DNA of 64,000 nt from Rivularia sp. MS3 (GCA_019192545.1 JAHCMI010000038.1:18477-82476), one strand, 5' to 3'; positions 1-8,888 are shown, numbered from the stretch's first letter. Numbers and translations: made by a program. Notes: generated from the sequence alone by a model not told the origin.

Positions 1-6
1 ATTCTT

Positions 7-897
7 ATGTCTATAACTCATAACTATAAATTAAATATAATTCAATGGTATCCCGGCCATATTGCGAAAGCCGAAAGACAGCTAAAAGAACAACTTAAAT
101 TAGTTGATGTTGTTTTAGAAGTTAGAGATGCTCGGATTCCCTTATCAACTCACCATCCCCAAGTATCTGAGTGGATAGGAGACAAAGCCAGGTTATTAAT
201 AATCAATCGGTTAGATATGATTTCATCTGAAACCAGGGAATTATGGACGGATTATTTTAGAGCAAATAATCAAGTTCCCATTTTTACCAATGCCAAGCAA
301 GGAAAAGGCGTAAATGGAGTTGCCAAAGCAGCGCAATCTGCTGGCAGTCAAGTTAACGAAAGACGTAAAGAAAGAGGCATGTTACCTCGCGCTATACGTG
401 CCGTAGTCATTGGTTTCCCTAACGTGGGAAAATCAGCTTTGATAAACCGGTTATTAGGTAAACGTGTTGTACAAAGTGCGGCTCGCCCTGGTGTAACTCG
501 TTCTTTAAGATGGGTAAGAATTTCTAAAGAATTAGATTTATTAGATGCCCCCGGTGTGATTCCGCTGAAATTAGAAAATCAAGAAGCAGCATTAAAATTA
601 GCAATTTGCGACGATATTGGAGAAGCATCCTACGATAATCAAAAAGTAGCAGCAGCATTCGTAGATATAGTTAAAGAAATGCAGGAAAATGCTCCCCAAA
701 TATTACCTGAAAATCCGTTTTTATTGCGCTACAAACTTGAATCAACATCCTATACCGGAGAAGAATATTTATTTGCTTTAGCCGAACATAAATATCAAGG
801 AGATGTAGAGCGGAGTGCAAGAACTATTTTAACCGATTATCGTAAAGGAAATTTGGGTCAATTTCCCTTAGAAGTACCGGAATCAGTTATCAGTTAA
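7..897 (+). CDS. rbgA: Ribosome biogenesis GTPase RbgA/YlqF (circularly permuted)
   Basis: This is a circularly permuted GTPase of the RbgA/YlqF family, which helps late assembly of the 50S ribosomal subunit. The motif order is the family signature: G4 NRLD at residues 67-70 comes before the P-loop GFPNVGKS at 136-143, then the G2 Thr near 164 and G3 DAPG at 180-183. The N-terminal WYPGHIAKA segment is also typical. At 296 residues it is close to the family length, so the ATG six bases into the window is a plausible start. The last five residues and the stop lie in a short heptameric repeat shared with the convergent neighbour. The family call is secure. Its action in 50S assembly is inferred from homologues. 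Confidence 0.93.
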   Translation: MSITHNYKLNIIQWYPGHIAKAERQLKEQLKLVDVVLEVRDARIPLSTHHPQVSEWIGDKARLLIINRLDMISSETRELWTDYFRANNQVPIFTNAKQGKGVNGVAKAAQSAGSQVNERRKERGMLPRAIRAVVIGFPNVGKSALINRLLGKRVVQSAARPGVTRSLRWVRISKELDLLDAPGVIPLKLENQEAALKLAICDDIGEASYDNQKVAAAFVDIVKEMQENAPQILPENPFLLRYKLESTSYTGEEYLFALAEHKYQGDVERSARTILTDYRKGNLGQFPLEVPESVIS

Positions 898-925
898 CAG
901 TTAACTGCTCACTGCTCACTGCTCG
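896..925. repeat. Short heptameric repeat between two convergent stop codons
   Basis: A run of GTTAACAG/TGAGCAG-type units sits exactly where the plus-strand GTPase gene (stop ending at 897) and the minus-strand VanZ-like gene (stop starting at 909) meet. Both stop codons are made from repeat sequence. The same heptamers recur near 8680, 22125, 25200, 25875, 49190, 49680 and 59745. Confidence 0.75.
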
Positions 926-2411
926 CTGTTCCCGTTCTCGCTTTCAATATCAACATTGTACCGGCTGTAAATAATATTCCTAAAAATAGATTTTTCGGGC
1001 TGATGCTTTTACCGCTTTCTTGTACTAGAATTCCTTCTAATATCAAAGAAGGTAATAGTATCCCGGCAGGAAGCAGCAAACGGGAAAAGTTAATTTTTCT
1101 TTTGGCTAGCGTTGTCAGTAAGGCTAAACATAATCCGAATGGAATAAACGTTAGTCCGTAATAGAAAAATCTTTTTTCTTTGGGTATTAAGTCGAGTAAG
1201 TTTAAGGTATGAATGTTGCTGATGCTGTCTATATAAATTGTTAACGATGATTTAGAATAAGTGATAACTATTTGATGGGGTTTGATATCGTTGAATACGT
1301 CGGGAACGTCTAATTTTACATCAGAAGCGTTTGCTCCCGTCAGTGGAGTTCTAACCCTAAAGACTAAATCACTTCCTTGCTGCCCCAAGGTAAAGTTACG
1401 ACGAAAAGAATCATTGGAAAGAGAAATAATTCTTGCTGGCCCAATTTGTTCTGTTTTAGTAGTAGCAAGAGTAGTACTAATAGTAAATTCGGAAGCTCTA
1501 CTTATGCTTTCGCTTAAAGATGTAACTGGTGTTGCTGTTTGTAGCCAGTTATTTGGACTTATAAATACTCCTTGTTGGTTTTGAATTGCTGAATCTCCAT
1601 TCCATAATAAATCTGGTTGTTTTCCAAGTTTGTCTTCATATGGTGCTTTTCCTTGGAATTCATAAACAGCAAGTGCAGAATCATCTAGATTTTCAAAACT
1701 ATTATTCTGAGTAAATAATTGCTTCACTTGATTTGTGGAAAATGCCCGATTAGCAATATTGAGTTGCGATATATAGCCTTCCCAACCTCTATTAGCTGTT
1801 CTTTCGTTACCGACTATCAATGGAAAACTCGGATTCCAGCCAGTTAAATGAGTTGTAGCTTGCCAAGGAATTGTAATTAAAAATGTCAAAATTACATAAC
1901 CAGTAAAAAACAAAGTAATCTTGCTAATTGAATTACTTGCTCTACTAGTTTCGATTCTATGCAATATTGCTTTAAAGCTTCGAGAATTCCAAATATAAAA
2001 GCAAATCAATCCAAAAAAGCCACCGAAGCTATTATTAAATATATCGGCAGGCGTTGGTGTTCTTGAAGGTACTAGAATTTGTAGCAATTCTACTGTTGAA
2101 GATAAAGCAGCACTTGATAAAATTACTGCGATAACCTGCCAAACCAACTTCACTTGTCTTTTTTGCAGCCAACCCGTCAAGCCGAATCCTAAAGGCAAGA
2201 ATAGCAAAACGTTGTTTACTTGATCGTTAAAGAAACTGTTGTTATCAAAACTATTAACTAATTCTCGTTTTGAGATGCTATCTGGTAAGGCAAAATTAAA
2301 TGGATATAAGGTAGCAACTAAGACTATGACTACACTTGCAATTACTAAAGTTAAAAAAACAGAAGTCTTAGATTCAGTTGAATTATTTGATATTGATTTA
2401 TCTTGATGCAT
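909..2411 (-). CDS. VanZ-family membrane protein with an internal LamG-like domain
   Basis: The N-terminal part is VanZ-like: a transmembrane helix ending in LYPFNF, then NNVLLFLPLGFGLTGW, then STVELLQ and PADIFNNSFGG. A soluble insert of roughly 230 residues follows. It has the look of a LamG/concanavalin A-like domain (segments such as GYISQLNIANRAFSTNQVKQ and FTLGQQGSDLVFRVRTP). Three more hydrophobic helices close the protein. The open frame runs up to 2648, but the first 79 codons look unlike VanZ, so I start at the ATG ending at 2411, just before the first helix. No strong ribosome binding site is visible. The C-terminal residues SSEQ come from a heptameric repeat. VanZ homologues influence glycopeptide or lipoglycopeptide sensitivity elsewhere; the role here is unknown. 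Confidence 0.72.
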   Translation of the reverse strand: MHQDKSISNNSTESKTSVFLTLVIASVVIVLVATLYPFNFALPDSISKRELVNSFDNNSFFNDQVNNVLLFLPLGFGLTGWLQKRQVKLVWQVIAVILSSAALSSTVELLQILVPSRTPTPADIFNNSFGGFFGLICFYIWNSRSFKAILHRIETSRASNSISKITLFFTGYVILTFLITIPWQATTHLTGWNPSFPLIVGNERTANRGWEGYISQLNIANRAFSTNQVKQLFTQNNSFENLDDSALAVYEFQGKAPYEDKLGKQPDLLWNGDSAIQNQQGVFISPNNWLQTATPVTSLSESISRASEFTISTTLATTKTEQIGPARIISLSNDSFRRNFTLGQQGSDLVFRVRTPLTGANASDVKLDVPDVFNDIKPHQIVITYSKSSLTIYIDSISNIHTLNLLDLIPKEKRFFYYGLTFIPFGLCLALLTTLAKRKINFSRLLLPAGILLPSLILEGILVQESGKSISPKNLFLGILFTAGTMLILKARTGTASSEQ

Positions 2412-2644
2412 AAATAGGTCGGTTGGATAAAAATAATCGATAGACTTTGATGTAGAATGACTCAAATATGGGTTTTTCTCGATACCTACACCATGACAAA
2501 TAATTAAATTCGATTGTAACGTTTCCTTTTGTATTGTTTCTTCACATACAGCAGATGTAACCCCACTTGTATAAAGAATTAGTGAAGTATTTTGATTTAT
2601 TTGAATAGAATGAACTATAGAGTTGTTTGCAAGGTTGATTTGGA

Positions 2645-2782
2645 TCAAAAATTACAAGACTGGGCTTCGGGGTTTTGAGCAAATTCAACCTCTTTGAGAA
2701 CAACTCCGGGATTAATCGTTTCTTGGACAAGAGTTATAGTTGTCGGAGTGCCGTTTGCAGTGTCATAAATGAAATGTATTAC
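2645..2782 (-). pseudogene. Possible gene remnant upstream of the VanZ-like gene
   Basis: A 45-codon stretch without an ATG reads as protein-like sequence on the minus strand (for example ITLVQETINPGVVLKE and then EVEFAQNPEAQSCNF before a TGA). It starts right after an in-frame stop. It could be the tail of a decayed gene, but it is short and I recognise no family. Confidence 0.25.
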
Positions 2783-2891
2783 TTAGAATAGCCTGTAATA
2801 TTTTTGTATTACACGTGTCGCGGTTGACGGTAGCAGAGTTTTCTGCATTCGCCAACCTATTTAAAACCTAAAATCGTAAATCCGAAATCGA

Positions 2892-4505
2892 ATGTGCGAG
2901 TTGAAACTACGTCTCCAACGGGGAAATTCCCAAAAAACGGTGACGGTGGATCAAGATATTTATATTGTTGGTAGGTTGCCAGAATGTAACCTATGTTTAC
3001 CTTTTAGTGGAATTTCTCGCAGTCACGCGCGCTTTACTAAAGGGAAAAATGGTTCGTGGAGTATCGAAGATTTAGGCAGTAAAAACGGCACAATATTAAA
3101 CGAACAAGCTGTAGTTAAGCCTACATTAGTTTCTCATGGGGATGTAATTTGGGTTGGAGATATTTCTCTTGTGGTGCTTTTGAGTCTTCCCCCCCAACCG
3201 CTACTCCAAACTAGTTATACAGCTTTTTCTGAAGGCAGAACAATACTTCGTAATGTCAAGCAATTACAAGAACAGTGGATAGGTGCTGATAGCCAAGAAG
3301 ATAATACTGACAAAAAGGATAGAACTATTGCTCGTCTTAAGGATTTGGTAGATATAGCCAAAAATCTTTCGGGAGCTACTTCGATTGAAGAAATTTTTTC
3401 GCAGGTACAGCAAGTTGTATTCCGTTATCTTAATAGCATTGACCGTCTGGGATTATTAATTGATGTTAACAACTGCGGTAAATTAGTTTTGGTAAATGCT
3501 GCAAGTCGGGATGTAAACAATAAGCAACAATTAATGGCTAATGATAGCTGGATTAGCCAGAGCATATGCCAGCAAGTATTTGAGGAAAAAGTTGCAATCC
3601 AGTCAGCCGATACCCATCAAGACGAACGATTCGCCGAAGAACACAGCGTTTTTCTCAAGGGGATTCGCAGCGCAATGGCAGTACCATTATGGGATGAAAA
3701 TAAAGTTGTGGGGGTGCTTTATGCTGATGCTAGTTTTTCTTCCTACCATTGGATTAAAGAAGGTTCGGAAGATTTGAGCTTTTTTTCAACTTTAGGCAAT
3801 CTAGTTTCTTCGAGCGTTCAGCGTTGGCTGTTAGTAGAAAAACTTAAGAGTGAAGAAGTAATAAGGCAAAGATTGGAGCGCTATCACTCACCAGCAGTCG
3901 TACAGCAGTTGATAGCATTAGGAGCGTTGCCTGACGGACGTTTACCACCTAAAGAAAGCGAAATTAGCATTTTATTCGCCGATGTGGTTGGGTTCACGGC
4001 AATGTCAGAACGGTTTTCCCCCACTGAAATCGCGGAATTACTCAATAAACTGTTTGAGGAAATGCTACAGGAAGTATTCGCTTGTGGTGGCACTTTGGAT
4101 AAATATATCGGCGACTGCATCATGGCGTTTTTTGGCGCACCCGAACCCCAGAAAGACCATGCAGACAGGGCTGTGGTTGCAGCAATGAGAATGTTAGCCC
4201 GTTTAGAAAATTTAAATTTCAATCATTTTTGGCAGGAACCATTAGAGATTAGAATTGCAATTAATAGCGGTAAAGCTGTTGTGGGAGATGTAGGCAGTTC
4301 TCAAAGAGTAGAATATACAGCTTTAGGAGCAACTATTAATTTAGCAGCACGCATGGAAGGAATTTGTCACCCAGGAGAATGTGTAGTTAGCGAAGAAACT
4401 CATAAAATGCTTTCTAAGCCCAATCGATTTGAGTTAATGGGCAAATATCGCTTCAAAGGAATCAACCGCTTGGTGAAGGTTTACCACAATCGTAGAAGAT
4501 ATTAA
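2892..4505 (+). CDS. FHA-GAF class III adenylate cyclase
   Basis: Three domains can be read in order. The first is an N-terminal FHA phosphothreonine-binding domain (GRLPECNL, then SGISRSHARF, then DLGSKNGT; about residues 20-95). The second is a GAF domain (about 150-310, ending AVPLWDENKVVGVLYAD). The third is a C-terminal class III cyclase catalytic domain (about 340-530). Metal-binding aspartates are in LFADVVGF and in GDCIMAFF. The purine-selecting Lys is in LDKYIGD. Its partner position is a Thr in YTALGATINLAARM, the Lys-Thr pair of class IIIb adenylate cyclases, some of which respond to bicarbonate. The transition-state Asn and Arg are present in the same motif. It therefore probably makes cAMP in the cytoplasm under control of a phosphoprotein (FHA) and a small ligand (GAF). 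The inputs are inference. Confidence 0.88.
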   Translation: MCELKLRLQRGNSQKTVTVDQDIYIVGRLPECNLCLPFSGISRSHARFTKGKNGSWSIEDLGSKNGTILNEQAVVKPTLVSHGDVIWVGDISLVVLLSLPPQPLLQTSYTAFSEGRTILRNVKQLQEQWIGADSQEDNTDKKDRTIARLKDLVDIAKNLSGATSIEEIFSQVQQVVFRYLNSIDRLGLLIDVNNCGKLVLVNAASRDVNNKQQLMANDSWISQSICQQVFEEKVAIQSADTHQDERFAEEHSVFLKGIRSAMAVPLWDENKVVGVLYADASFSSYHWIKEGSEDLSFFSTLGNLVSSSVQRWLLVEKLKSEEVIRQRLERYHSPAVVQQLIALGALPDGRLPPKESEISILFADVVGFTAMSERFSPTEIAELLNKLFEEMLQEVFACGGTLDKYIGDCIMAFFGAPEPQKDHADRAVVAAMRMLARLENLNFNHFWQEPLEIRIAINSGKAVVGDVGSSQRVEYTALGATINLAARMEGICHPGECVVSEETHKMLSKPNRFELMGKYRFKGINRLVKVYHNRRRY

Positions 4506-5057
4506 ATATTAAAAAATGGTACATATACACTAAAGCGTGGGCTTATTTTTCTCTAATTTATCGGAGGGTTAGGGAGGACTCATTTTAAGCCACAAGTATT
4601 GTAATAGGTGCTTGTTATGCAACGGCAAGCAAAATCTACTTTGTTGCTAACTCCTTATTGAAGTTATTTAAAAGTAAAGTAATTTTACGTAATTGATATT
4701 GTCTCTATTGAATCTTAAATAAAAATGAATATTTTTAGTAAATCCGGATAGTTACAGATGTCAAATATTACTCTTCATGTTATTCAATTCAGCTAGGATA
4801 TTTTGGCTGAAAAAGTCTGAAATAGCTATATAAACAAGCAAAACCTTGATGTTTGGGGCGCGGCACTATAGATTTACAGCCTATCAACAATTAAAAGTAC
4901 ATTTCTATACTTGGAAGTATTGACAATTATATTCATTACTATTGCTAATAGATATCGCTAAAAACATTTAACATAGTGTTTATACTGATATTTTTTTCTG
5001 GAACATTTATGTGAATATACTCAGTCTATGAACAAAAGTTTTAAGGGAACAAATACC

Positions 5058-5141
5058 ATGCTTTTAAATACAGACAGTTTAATATATCTATTCTCGCTAT
5101 TCTTTCTAACGATGTTTGCGGTTCAGTTCTTCGCACGCTAA
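5058..5141 (+). CDS. Candidate 27-residue single-helix membrane peptide
   Basis: An ATG is preceded at ten bases by a Shine-Dalgarno-like AAGGG and opens a 27-codon frame. Almost all of the product is one hydrophobic helix (SLIYLFSLFFLTMFAVQFFA) with a charged C-terminal Arg. Cyanobacteria have many such small single-span subunits in photosystem, cytochrome b6f and NDH complexes, but this one does not match those I know. It could equally be chance. Confidence 0.35.
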   Translation: MLLNTDSLIYLFSLFFLTMFAVQFFAR

Positions 5142-5228
5142 CTAGTTAGGGCTAAAATGGCCCGAATATCGGATTTGCTCTGGTGGCAATAACTTAAGGG
5201 CTTAAAATCCGAAACGTTTATAAATTCC

Positions 5229-5273
5229 GCTTCCATCTATAAAACTATCGCTATAGGTTTTATAGATGGAAGC
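5229..5273. repeat. Perfect 17-bp inverted repeat (hairpin)
   Basis: Positions 5229-5245 pair perfectly with 5257-5273 around an 11-base loop. It lies about 90 bases downstream of the small membrane ORF and has no adjacent T-run. It could be a processing or stability hairpin rather than a classical terminator. Confidence 0.6.
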
Positions 5274-5565
5274 AATAAAAATACAACCCATCGAACTTCA
5301 TTTTCTCCTCAGATTTTTTAAATTACTGCACTTAATCTTCATTTAAGATTATTTTCATTGAGAATCTTTAATATTTGGCGACCTTTCATAAAAGCTATAA
5401 CTAAAATTTAAGTAGTGGTTTTCATTCTTAGGGTGTAAAACTATTAAGTCATACCAAATTGTGACGGATAGATTTCAGTACGACTTTGTGCTATTAGTCT
5501 GTGACAATCCCAAGTTTCAAATCTAAGATGGTATGGCTTCAACCAATTATTTCGAGAGGTGAGTT

Positions 5566-6933
5566 ATGGCGATCGCCACGATAAATCCCACGACTGGGGA
5601 AACTCTCAATTCTTTTGAGTCTTTGAGCGATGCCCAGGTGAAGGATGCTGTATCTTTGGCTCATAAAGCTTTCGGGGATTACCGCAAGACTAGTTTTAAG
5701 CAGCGTTCTGAGTGGATGTACAAAGCTGCTGAGATTTTGGAACAAGATAAGGCAGATTTTGCCCAAATAATGACTTTGGAAATGGGCAAGCCTTATAAAA
5801 GCGCTTTAGCTGAAGTGAGTAAGTGCGCTTTGGTATGCCGTTATTATGCAGATAAGGCTGCGGAATTTCTTGGGGATGTTTCCATAGAAACAGATGCCAG
5901 TCATAGCTATGTAAGTTACCAGCCTTTAGGGATAGTTTTGGCAGTGATGCCGTGGAATTTTCCTTTTTGGCAGGTGTTTAGGTTTGCGGCTCCGGCGCTG
6001 ATGGCTGGTAATGTAGGTTTACTTAAACATGCTTCAAACGTACCTCAGTGCGCTTTAGCTATTGAAAAAATTATTCACAGAGCGGGTTTTCCCCAAGGTG
6101 TTTTTCAAAGTTTATTAATAAGTTCGGACAAGGTAGCAAATATAATTGCCGACGAGCGGGTTAAAGCTGCCACCTTGACGGGAAGCGAAGGAGCCGGAGC
6201 CTCATTAGCTGCTGCTGCTGGTAAGCATATTAAAAAAACGGTATTGGAATTAGGAGGAAGCGATCCGTTCATCGTGTTAGCAAGTGCTGACTTAGAAGCT
6301 GCGGCTGTGACTGGAACTACAGCAAGAATGTTGAATAACGGGCAATCTTGTATAGCAGCGAAACGCTTCATTGTAGTTGAAGCTGTTGCTGACAAGTTTG
6401 AAAAATTGCTGTTAGACAAATTTCACGCCTTGAAAATTGGCGATCCCATGCAGATGGATACCGATATCGGACCGCTCGCTACCCACGATATTCTCCAGGA
6501 ATTAGACGAGCAGGTACAAAAAAGTATTAATAACGGTGCGGAAGCATTGTTGGGAGGAAAGCCTTTGTTAAATATGAAAGGAAATTATTATCCACCAACA
6601 ATTTTGACTAATATTTCTCCCGATTCTGCTACGGCTAAAGAAGAATTTTTTGGCCCGGTAGCCATGCTATTCCGAGTTAAAGACATTGATGAAGCAATAC
6701 AGCTTGCAAATAATACACCCTTTGGTTTGGGTGCGAGTGCTTGGACGAGCGACACAGAGGAACAGCAACGTCTAATCTCCGAAATTGAAGCAGGCGCTGT
6801 ATTTATCAATGGTTTAGTCAAATCCGATCCCAGAATGCCTTTCGGTGGCACTAAGCTTTCCGGCTATGGAAGAGAATTAAGTATTCAAGGCATACATGAG
6901 TTTGTCAATGTTAAAACTGTGTGGGTGAAATAA
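5566..6933 (+). CDS. gabD: NAD(P)-dependent succinate-semialdehyde dehydrogenase
   Basis: An aldehyde dehydrogenase of 455 residues with every key residue: MPWNFPFW with Asn131, the general base Glu228 in LELGG and the nucleophile Cys262 in NNGQSCIA. Length and sequence fit the succinate-semialdehyde dehydrogenase group, which oxidises succinic semialdehyde to succinate. A thiamine diphosphate decarboxylase gene follows 98 bases downstream on the same strand. The same pairing in Synechococcus sp. PCC 7002 converts 2-oxoglutarate to succinate and closes the TCA cycle without 2-oxoglutarate dehydrogenase. The ATG is well placed behind a GAGAGGTGAG ribosome binding site. Substrate assignment rests on this neighbourhood and on family knowledge. 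The HIP1 octamer lies in the first codons. Confidence 0.9.
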   Translation: MAIATINPTTGETLNSFESLSDAQVKDAVSLAHKAFGDYRKTSFKQRSEWMYKAAEILEQDKADFAQIMTLEMGKPYKSALAEVSKCALVCRYYADKAAEFLGDVSIETDASHSYVSYQPLGIVLAVMPWNFPFWQVFRFAAPALMAGNVGLLKHASNVPQCALAIEKIIHRAGFPQGVFQSLLISSDKVANIIADERVKAATLTGSEGAGASLAAAAGKHIKKTVLELGGSDPFIVLASADLEAAAVTGTTARMLNNGQSCIAAKRFIVVEAVADKFEKLLLDKFHALKIGDPMQMDTDIGPLATHDILQELDEQVQKSINNGAEALLGGKPLLNMKGNYYPPTILTNISPDSATAKEEFFGPVAMLFRVKDIDEAIQLANNTPFGLGASAWTSDTEEQQRLISEIEAGAVFINGLVKSDPRMPFGGTKLSGYGRELSIQGIHEFVNVKTVWVK

Positions 6934-6939
6934 TTGTTA

Positions 6940-7012
6940 GCTGTTAGCTGTTAGTTGTTAGTTGTTGGTTGCAAAACCCACTAACAACTATCTACTATCT
7001 ACTATCCACTAT
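6940..7012. repeat. Short heptameric repeats between the dehydrogenase and decarboxylase genes
   Basis: Runs of TTAGCTG/TTAGTTG-type units are followed by CTATCTA-type units. They fill most of the 98-base gap between the two genes. A GGGG-rich ribosome binding site follows directly before the downstream ATG. Confidence 0.7.
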
Positions 7013-7031
7013 CTAGAGCAGGGGAATCACA

Positions 7032-8675
7032 ATGGATACAGCAGAATTACTAGTCAAGTGTTTGGAAAATGAAGGGGTGCAATACGTATTTGGACTCCCC
7101 GGTGAAGAAAATCTACATGTATTGGAGGCTTTGAAAAAATCTTCAATTCAGTTTATTACCACCCGTCACGAGCAAGGTGCGGCTTTTATGGCGGATGTCT
7201 ACGGACGTTTGACGGGAAAGGCTGGAGTATGTCTTTCAACATTAGGCCCCGGTGCAACCAACTTAATGACTGGAGTTGCAGATGCGAACTTGGATGGTGC
7301 GCCAGTTGTGGCAATTACCGGACAGGTGGGAACTGATAGAATGCATATCGAATCCCATCAATATTTAGATTTAGTAGCTATGTTTGCTCCCGTAACCAAG
7401 TGGAACAAACAAATTGTCAGGCCAAGTATTACACCGGAAATTGTTCGCAAAGCTTTTAAAAGAGCGCAAAGAGAAAAACCGGGGGCGGTGCATATTGACT
7501 TACCGGAAAATATCGCCGCAATGCCGGTAGAAGGCAAACCTTTAGGTAAAGATAATGTCGAAAAAAGCTTTGCTTCTTTTGCAACTATTAGAGCCGCAGC
7601 CGCTGCAATTTCTCAAGCGACAAACCCGATAATTTTAGTTGGCAACGGAGCAATTCGTGCAAAAGCCAGCGATGCCGTCACCCAATTTGCCACCGAGTTA
7701 AATATTCCGGTTGCCAATACATTTATGGGTAAAGGGATAATTCCTTATACTCATCCTTTAGCTTTATGGACTGTAGGATTGCAGCAACGAGATTTTAGTA
7801 TATGTGGTTTTGATAATACCGATTTAGTTATTGCAATTGGTTACGATTTAATTGAATTTTCACCTAAAAAATGGAATCCTAATGGTGAGATTCCGATTAT
7901 TCATATTGCTTCAAAGTTAGCGGAAATCGACAGCAGCTATATTCCAGAGGTAGAAGTTGTTGGTGATATAACTGATTCTTTAAATGAAATTTTGAAGGTA
8001 GCAAATAGACATGATAAAGCTGCACCCTACGCGATTAAACTAAGAGAGAATATTCGTGCCGATTACGAGAATTATGCTAAAGATGATGCATTTCCGATGA
8101 AGCCGCAAAAGTTAATTTACGACTTGCGGCAGGTGATGGGGCCTGAAGACATTGTAATATCCGATGTAGGGGCGCATAAAATGTGGATTGCCCGTCACTA
8201 CCACTGTCATAGTCCCAATACTTGCATCATCTCGAATGGTTTTGCAGCAATGGGAATTGCAATTCCCGGTGCTTTAGCAGCGAAACTGGTTCATCCTAAC
8301 CGTAAAGTTGTAGCGGTAAGCGGTGACGGTGGTTTTATGATGAACTGTCAGGAATTAGAAACAGCGTTGCGAGTCGGTACGCCATTTGTAACTTTAATTT
8401 TTAATGATGGTGGCTACGGTTTAATCGAGTGGAAACAAGAAAATCAATTTGGTGAAGGGCAATCATCTTTTATCAAATTTGGTAATCCCGACTTTGTGAA
8501 ATTTGCCGAAAGTATGGGGTTAAAAGGTTATCGAGTTGAAGCAGCTACCGATTTCGTTCCGATGTTAAAAGAAGCTTTAGCACAAGATGTTCCTGCGGTA
8601 ATTGACTGTCGTGTAGATTATCGCGAAAACATGCGGTTTACCAAAAAAGCTGGGGCTTTAAATTGTGCGGTGTAG
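7032..8675 (+). CDS. ThDP-dependent 2-oxoglutarate decarboxylase (acetolactate synthase-like)
   Basis: A 547-residue thiamine diphosphate enzyme of the acetolactate synthase superfamily. The cofactor-activating Glu47 is in RHEQGA. The ThDP/Mg motif starts at GDG (residues 431-433) and runs to FNDGGYG. Automatic annotation would usually say acetolactate synthase large subunit. However, no small regulatory subunit is present, and it follows a succinate-semialdehyde dehydrogenase gene. In Synechococcus sp. PCC 7002 the corresponding adjacent gene encodes 2-oxoglutarate decarboxylase, which makes succinic semialdehyde and CO2. I therefore infer that the two genes form the TCA bypass. The start is supported by an AGGGGAA sequence upstream. 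The stop is followed by GTTAACAG repeats. Confidence 0.85.
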   Translation: MDTAELLVKCLENEGVQYVFGLPGEENLHVLEALKKSSIQFITTRHEQGAAFMADVYGRLTGKAGVCLSTLGPGATNLMTGVADANLDGAPVVAITGQVGTDRMHIESHQYLDLVAMFAPVTKWNKQIVRPSITPEIVRKAFKRAQREKPGAVHIDLPENIAAMPVEGKPLGKDNVEKSFASFATIRAAAAAISQATNPIILVGNGAIRAKASDAVTQFATELNIPVANTFMGKGIIPYTHPLALWTVGLQQRDFSICGFDNTDLVIAIGYDLIEFSPKKWNPNGEIPIIHIASKLAEIDSSYIPEVEVVGDITDSLNEILKVANRHDKAAPYAIKLRENIRADYENYAKDDAFPMKPQKLIYDLRQVMGPEDIVISDVGAHKMWIARHYHCHSPNTCIISNGFAAMGIAIPGALAAKLVHPNRKVVAVSGDGGFMMNCQELETALRVGTPFVTLIFNDGGYGLIEWKQENQFGEGQSSFIKFGNPDFVKFAESMGLKGYRVEAATDFVPMLKEALAQDVPAVIDCRVDYRENMRFTKKAGALNCAV

Positions 8676-8761
8676 GTTTTACAGTTAACAGTTAACAGTT
8701 CGGAAATTTATCATCGTTTACTGTTTGCTGATTATAAATATAATATTTCGCCGCAAAAAAA

Positions 8762-8815
8762 TGTAGAGACGTGTTAGCGCAGCTTGCCCGCAAGGCGTTA
8801 TATCACGTCTCTACA
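8762..8815. repeat. Inverted-repeat element with TGTAGAGACGTG ends
   Basis: A perfect 12-bp terminal inverted repeat (8762-8773 against 8804-8815) encloses about 30 bases, including GCTTGCCCGCAAGGC, itself a small hairpin. It looks like a small dispersed palindromic element. No target duplication is visible. Confidence 0.6.
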
Positions 8816-8888
8816 ATCCAGCGGAATTAATTCGGTAAAGCAATACATTTTCCCTGTTCCTTATTCTCTTGATTACAAGGGAAAATAT

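Larger units (their letters stand above)
4506..5565. other. Long intergenic region with one tiny ORF and one hairpin
   Basis: This stretch of about 1.06 kb has no ordinary gene. It holds a candidate 27-codon membrane peptide (5058-5141), a 17-bp perfect inverted repeat (5229-5273) and AT-rich DNA. A good Shine-Dalgarno sequence (gagaggtgag) lies just before the next gene at 5566. The rest shows nothing I can name. Confidence 0.5.

Noticed and set aside
2542..2730. 62-codon minus-strand frame upstream of the VanZ-like gene
   Set aside because: It overlaps another frame that reads more like protein and has no start signal.
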